Positions 62,286 through 64,000 of a DNA stretch of 64,000 nt are shown one piece after another (position 1 is the stretch's first letter; each line of letters opens with the position of its first letter). Source of the stretch: Algoriphagus locisalis (GTDB lineage Bacteria > Bacteroidota > Bacteroidia > Cytophagales > Cyclobacteriaceae); contig NZ_FPBF01000003.1 in the NCBI RefSeq assembly GCF_900116615.1, positions 310,001 to 374,000 of the forward strand. The letters are read 5' to 3'. The notes below the pieces were generated by a model. That model made no database searches. It saw nothing but the letters and a program-made list of their open reading frames with translations, and was not told where the DNA came from. The translations under genes and the position numbers were made by a program.

Positions 62286-63032
62286 TTATTTCATCGGTGA
62301 AAAAGGGAGAGTTTTAAAGAAAACAGCATCTACATTTTCTACAATCCTACCATCAGCCTCAGACAATTCTTTAGCTCTTACCCACTCTGGATCCTTTGCG
62401 AACTTTTGAAAATTAGCCTCAAAAGAACCTTGATCTTTGTCCCCCAATAGGTAAACGAGCTTTGGCTGACTACCGTCTTTTTCGACTGTAATCCAGTAAG
62501 GATAATTTTTCAAGCCTTGCTTCGCAAATAGATCCTGTGTGTGGTCTTTAAATCTTGTCAGCAAATTATCAAGTCTTCCATCAAAACAAGTGTAGATTCT
62601 CATCTGAAAAACACCGCTTGCTTGCTGCTTGGGCAAATCGTTCAGCCCAGGGGCCAACTTCATAAAGGTCTGATCCACACTTTTTACTAAGGCTCCATTT
62701 ACCTCCGATTCCTTTTTTGCCTTCTGCCATTCTGGATCGTTAGCAAACTTACCCCACATTACATCCCTGGATTTTTCATCTGGATAGCCAAGGATATAGG
62801 TCAGTGAATTATCCTCATTATCAACGGGTAGAAAGTAAATTATATTTTCCATCCCACTTTTTTCAAAAAGTCCTAACGTATGGTCTTCAAAACGCTTTAT
62901 CAAATCAGGAAGCTTCCCTTCATTGGCGTAGTACTTTCTTACTTCAAAATAGGTAGATGTTCCGTTTAACTGTTGAGCATAGCCTCCAAGGGCAAAAAAC
63001 ATTGCAATCATACTTAGGAATATTTTTTTCAT
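62286..63032 (-). CDS. Exported NIPSNAP domain protein
   Basis: The 248-residue protein has a signal peptide (residues 1-19, cleaved at YA-QQ) and two consecutive NIPSNAP-type ferredoxin-like domains (about 25-125 and 140-245). Each begins with an aromatic strand (YFEVRKYYANEGKLPDLIKRFEDHTLGLFEKSGMENI and FQMRIYTCFDGRLDNLLTRFKDHTQDLFAKQGLKNY, quoted as paired starts) and ends in DPEWxxAKxxSE. NIPSNAP proteins lack a defined reaction; in bacteria they are often near redox or sugar genes. The twofold repeat within one chain is usual for this family. It is a single gene. Confidence 0.85.
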   Translation of the reverse strand: MKKIFLSMIAMFFALGGYAQQLNGTSTYFEVRKYYANEGKLPDLIKRFEDHTLGLFEKSGMENIIYFLPVDNEDNSLTYILGYPDEKSRDVMWGKFANDPEWQKAKKESEVNGALVKSVDQTFMKLAPGLNDLPKQQASGVFQMRIYTCFDGRLDNLLTRFKDHTQDLFAKQGLKNYPYWITVEKDGSQPKLVYLLGDKDQGSFEANFQKFAKDPEWVRAKELSEADGRIVENVDAVFFKTLPFSPMK

Positions 63033-63114
63033 GGTTATCGGATTTAAAGGGTTCTAGTAGAATGTGGAAATATGCTCCGTATTCCAATAAATAGTTTTCT
63101 CTATTGCGAAAGCC

Positions 63115-63477
63115 CTATTTTTTCCAAGCTTTCCAGATTGCTGGAAGCATAGCAAAAAGTATTATCAGTAAGCCAAAGGTCTCTCTGGATTCTTCCATGG
63201 ACTGGGTTTTCATACTTAAATTATGCTGCTCGACTTCTTCAGAAATCCAACCTCCCACATCGCCTTGCCAGTAATAGATGGCACCGAGGATACAGCCTAT
63301 TGCCAGTATTGTCAACGGAATTTTGGGAAAAATACCGCGAACACCCAGCAGACAAAATATAATTGCCACACCATAGATACTCACCCAAATTTCAGGATCG
63401 GGATCGTTGAATTGCCAAAACGCAAAGAGCGCAAAAATGAAAATCCAGATTCCGAAATAGATTTTGTTAAACTTCAT
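63115..63477 (-). CDS. TMEM220-like small membrane protein
   Basis: A 120-residue membrane protein with about four helices (residues 7-22, 30-47, 54-70 and 98-116). It has the QFNDPDPEIWVSIYG motif between helices 1 and 2, which is characteristic of the TMEM220 (transmembrane family 220) proteins, and a polar EEVEQHNLSMKTQSMEESRET segment before the last helix. No function is established for the family. It is transcribed on its own, 82 bases upstream of the NIPSNAP start, which could place both in one transcript. Confidence 0.82.
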   Translation of the reverse strand: MKFNKIYFGIWIFIFALFAFWQFNDPDPEIWVSIYGVAIIFCLLGVRGIFPKIPLTILAIGCILGAIYYWQGDVGGWISEEVEQHNLSMKTQSMEESRETFGLLIILFAMLPAIWKAWKK

Positions 63478-63628
63478 AATACCAGGGGTTGATTTAAACT
63501 ACCACAAAACAAAGAATTTTTAATTAACTTGAAATGCTAAGATTCCCACAAATTACCTTTGTTAATTTTGGTAAGCAAGGCATTTTTGACTGCTATATAT
63601 GACGCTCACATTCATCTTATCCAGAGGC

Positions 63629-64000
63629 ATGAAATTCAAATCATTGGCAGTCCTCCTATTTTTCGGTTTTCTTATCTCAGTCCACGCAGCGCAAGAAACA
63701 AGTGCTGATACCACAGTTCTACCTGAAAGAAGTCCTGTGATTTTTCTGAATGACACCGTCTATTTCATAACATCCAAACTCGGCCCATATTCAGCTCAAG
63801 AGCGGGCATCAAATCAAAGTGCTAAACTAGAAGCTTTGATCGACAACGACCTGTTTGACACCCTCTTGCTTTCCACTTCTGAAGATGAAGTAGCAGTGGA
63901 AATACTTCATGGTGACCAAGTAATCGGAAGTGTCACCCAAGCCGATGCTAATCTTCTCAACAAAAGTAAGTCTGAAGTAGCGGAAGAATACCTCGCATCT
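63629..64000 (+). CDS. N-terminal part of a probable mechanosensitive ion channel protein (partial)
   Basis: The frame is open from ATG 63629 to the end of the window (124 codons). Residues 1-20 form a signal peptide (VHA-AQE), and the following VIFLNDTVYFITSKLGPYSAQERA is the pattern seen at the N-terminus of Bacteroidota MscS-type channel proteins (NDTxxxIxxxxGxxSxxERA). The membrane and MscS domains would lie beyond the window, so the family call rests on this N-terminal region alone. An in-frame ATG at 63599 would add ten residues before the signal. Confidence 0.65.
   Translation, partial: MKFKSLAVLLFFGFLISVHAAQETSADTTVLPERSPVIFLNDTVYFITSKLGPYSAQERASNQSAKLEALIDNDLFDTLLLSTSEDEVAVEILHGDQVIGSVTQADANLLNKSKSEVAEEYLAS

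Noticed and set aside
1..64000. tRNA, rRNA or known riboswitch genes
   Set aside because: I looked for cloverleaf-like arms, CCA ends and conserved rRNA or riboswitch cores in the gaps and found none; a tRNAscan or Rfam search would settle it.

Overview
The window reads as chromosomal DNA of a Bacteroidota bacterium of the Cytophagales type, probably Cyclobacteriaceae and close to Algoriphagus. Reasons seen in the sequence: a SusC/SusD pair, many short lipoprotein signals ending in Cys, TAnnTTTG-type promoter boxes, almost no Shine-Dalgarno sequences, large FtsX/MacB-type permeases without ATPases, DUF2807 (GIN) proteins, and PVC-type cytochrome/dehydrogenase lipoproteins. The genus is an inference from gene content. 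I see no rRNA, tRNA, CRISPR array, prophage or intact insertion sequence.

Layout. 1-2.5 kb: an outer-membrane barrel protein, a GNAT acetyltransferase, an exported RidA and a small exported protein. 2.6-5.4 kb: an ABC ATPase-permease-GntR-membrane protein operon on the minus strand, with a palindrome over its promoter. 5.5-6.7 kb: a second acetyltransferase and a threefold 174-bp tandem repeat. 6.7-8.2 kb: two twin-arginine-exported ferritin-like proteins. 8.5-13.8 kb: a VCBS/FG-GAP protein, a DoxX-like membrane protein and a HEAT/cytochrome c lipoprotein. 14.3-15.1 kb: an exported glycerophosphodiesterase. 15.2-23.5 kb: a polysaccharide utilisation locus. A 7TM sensor whose C-terminus is an IS1595-type transposase zinc ribbon lies just upstream of SusC, SusD and a GH144-like glucanase lipoprotein. 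24-29.6 kb: a UbiA prenyltransferase, proB-proA, an AAA ATPase preceded by three phased palindromes, and purN.

30.1-37.7 kb: three tandem FtsX-type permeases on the minus strand, the middle one broken by an in-frame TAG. 38-41.6 kb: cydAB (cytochrome bd oxidase) and a divergent bestrophin. 41.9-46.1 kb: GIN protein, permease, GIN protein (minus strand), divergent from a TPR histidine kinase (46.7-48.6 kb). The two permease cassettes share an upstream layout (TGGCATAA box plus TTTTGTTCG palindrome 68-70 nt further out) that resembles an enhancer-dependent sigma-54 promoter. 48.9-58.1 kb: GH18, purH, a HicA/HicB pair, a lipoprotein, cysS, an M28 peptidase, and a LacI regulator followed 4 nt later by galK. 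58.3-64 kb: a five-module ThuA/sugar dehydrogenase/PKD/cytochrome c lipoprotein, a DUF6970-like lipoprotein, a NIPSNAP protein, a TMEM220-like protein, and the start of a probable mechanosensitive channel gene that runs off the end.

Intergenic DNA is rich in dispersed repeats: TCTGCG/ACTGCGGTTAA elements, paired GTCCC/GTGCC hairpin elements in opposite orientations, and TTCTTGG/TTGATAC microsatellite-like tracts. The observations most worth following are the sensor-transposase-domain fusion next to SusCD, the 33-bp-phased palindromes before the AAA ATPase, and the shared permease promoter layout.
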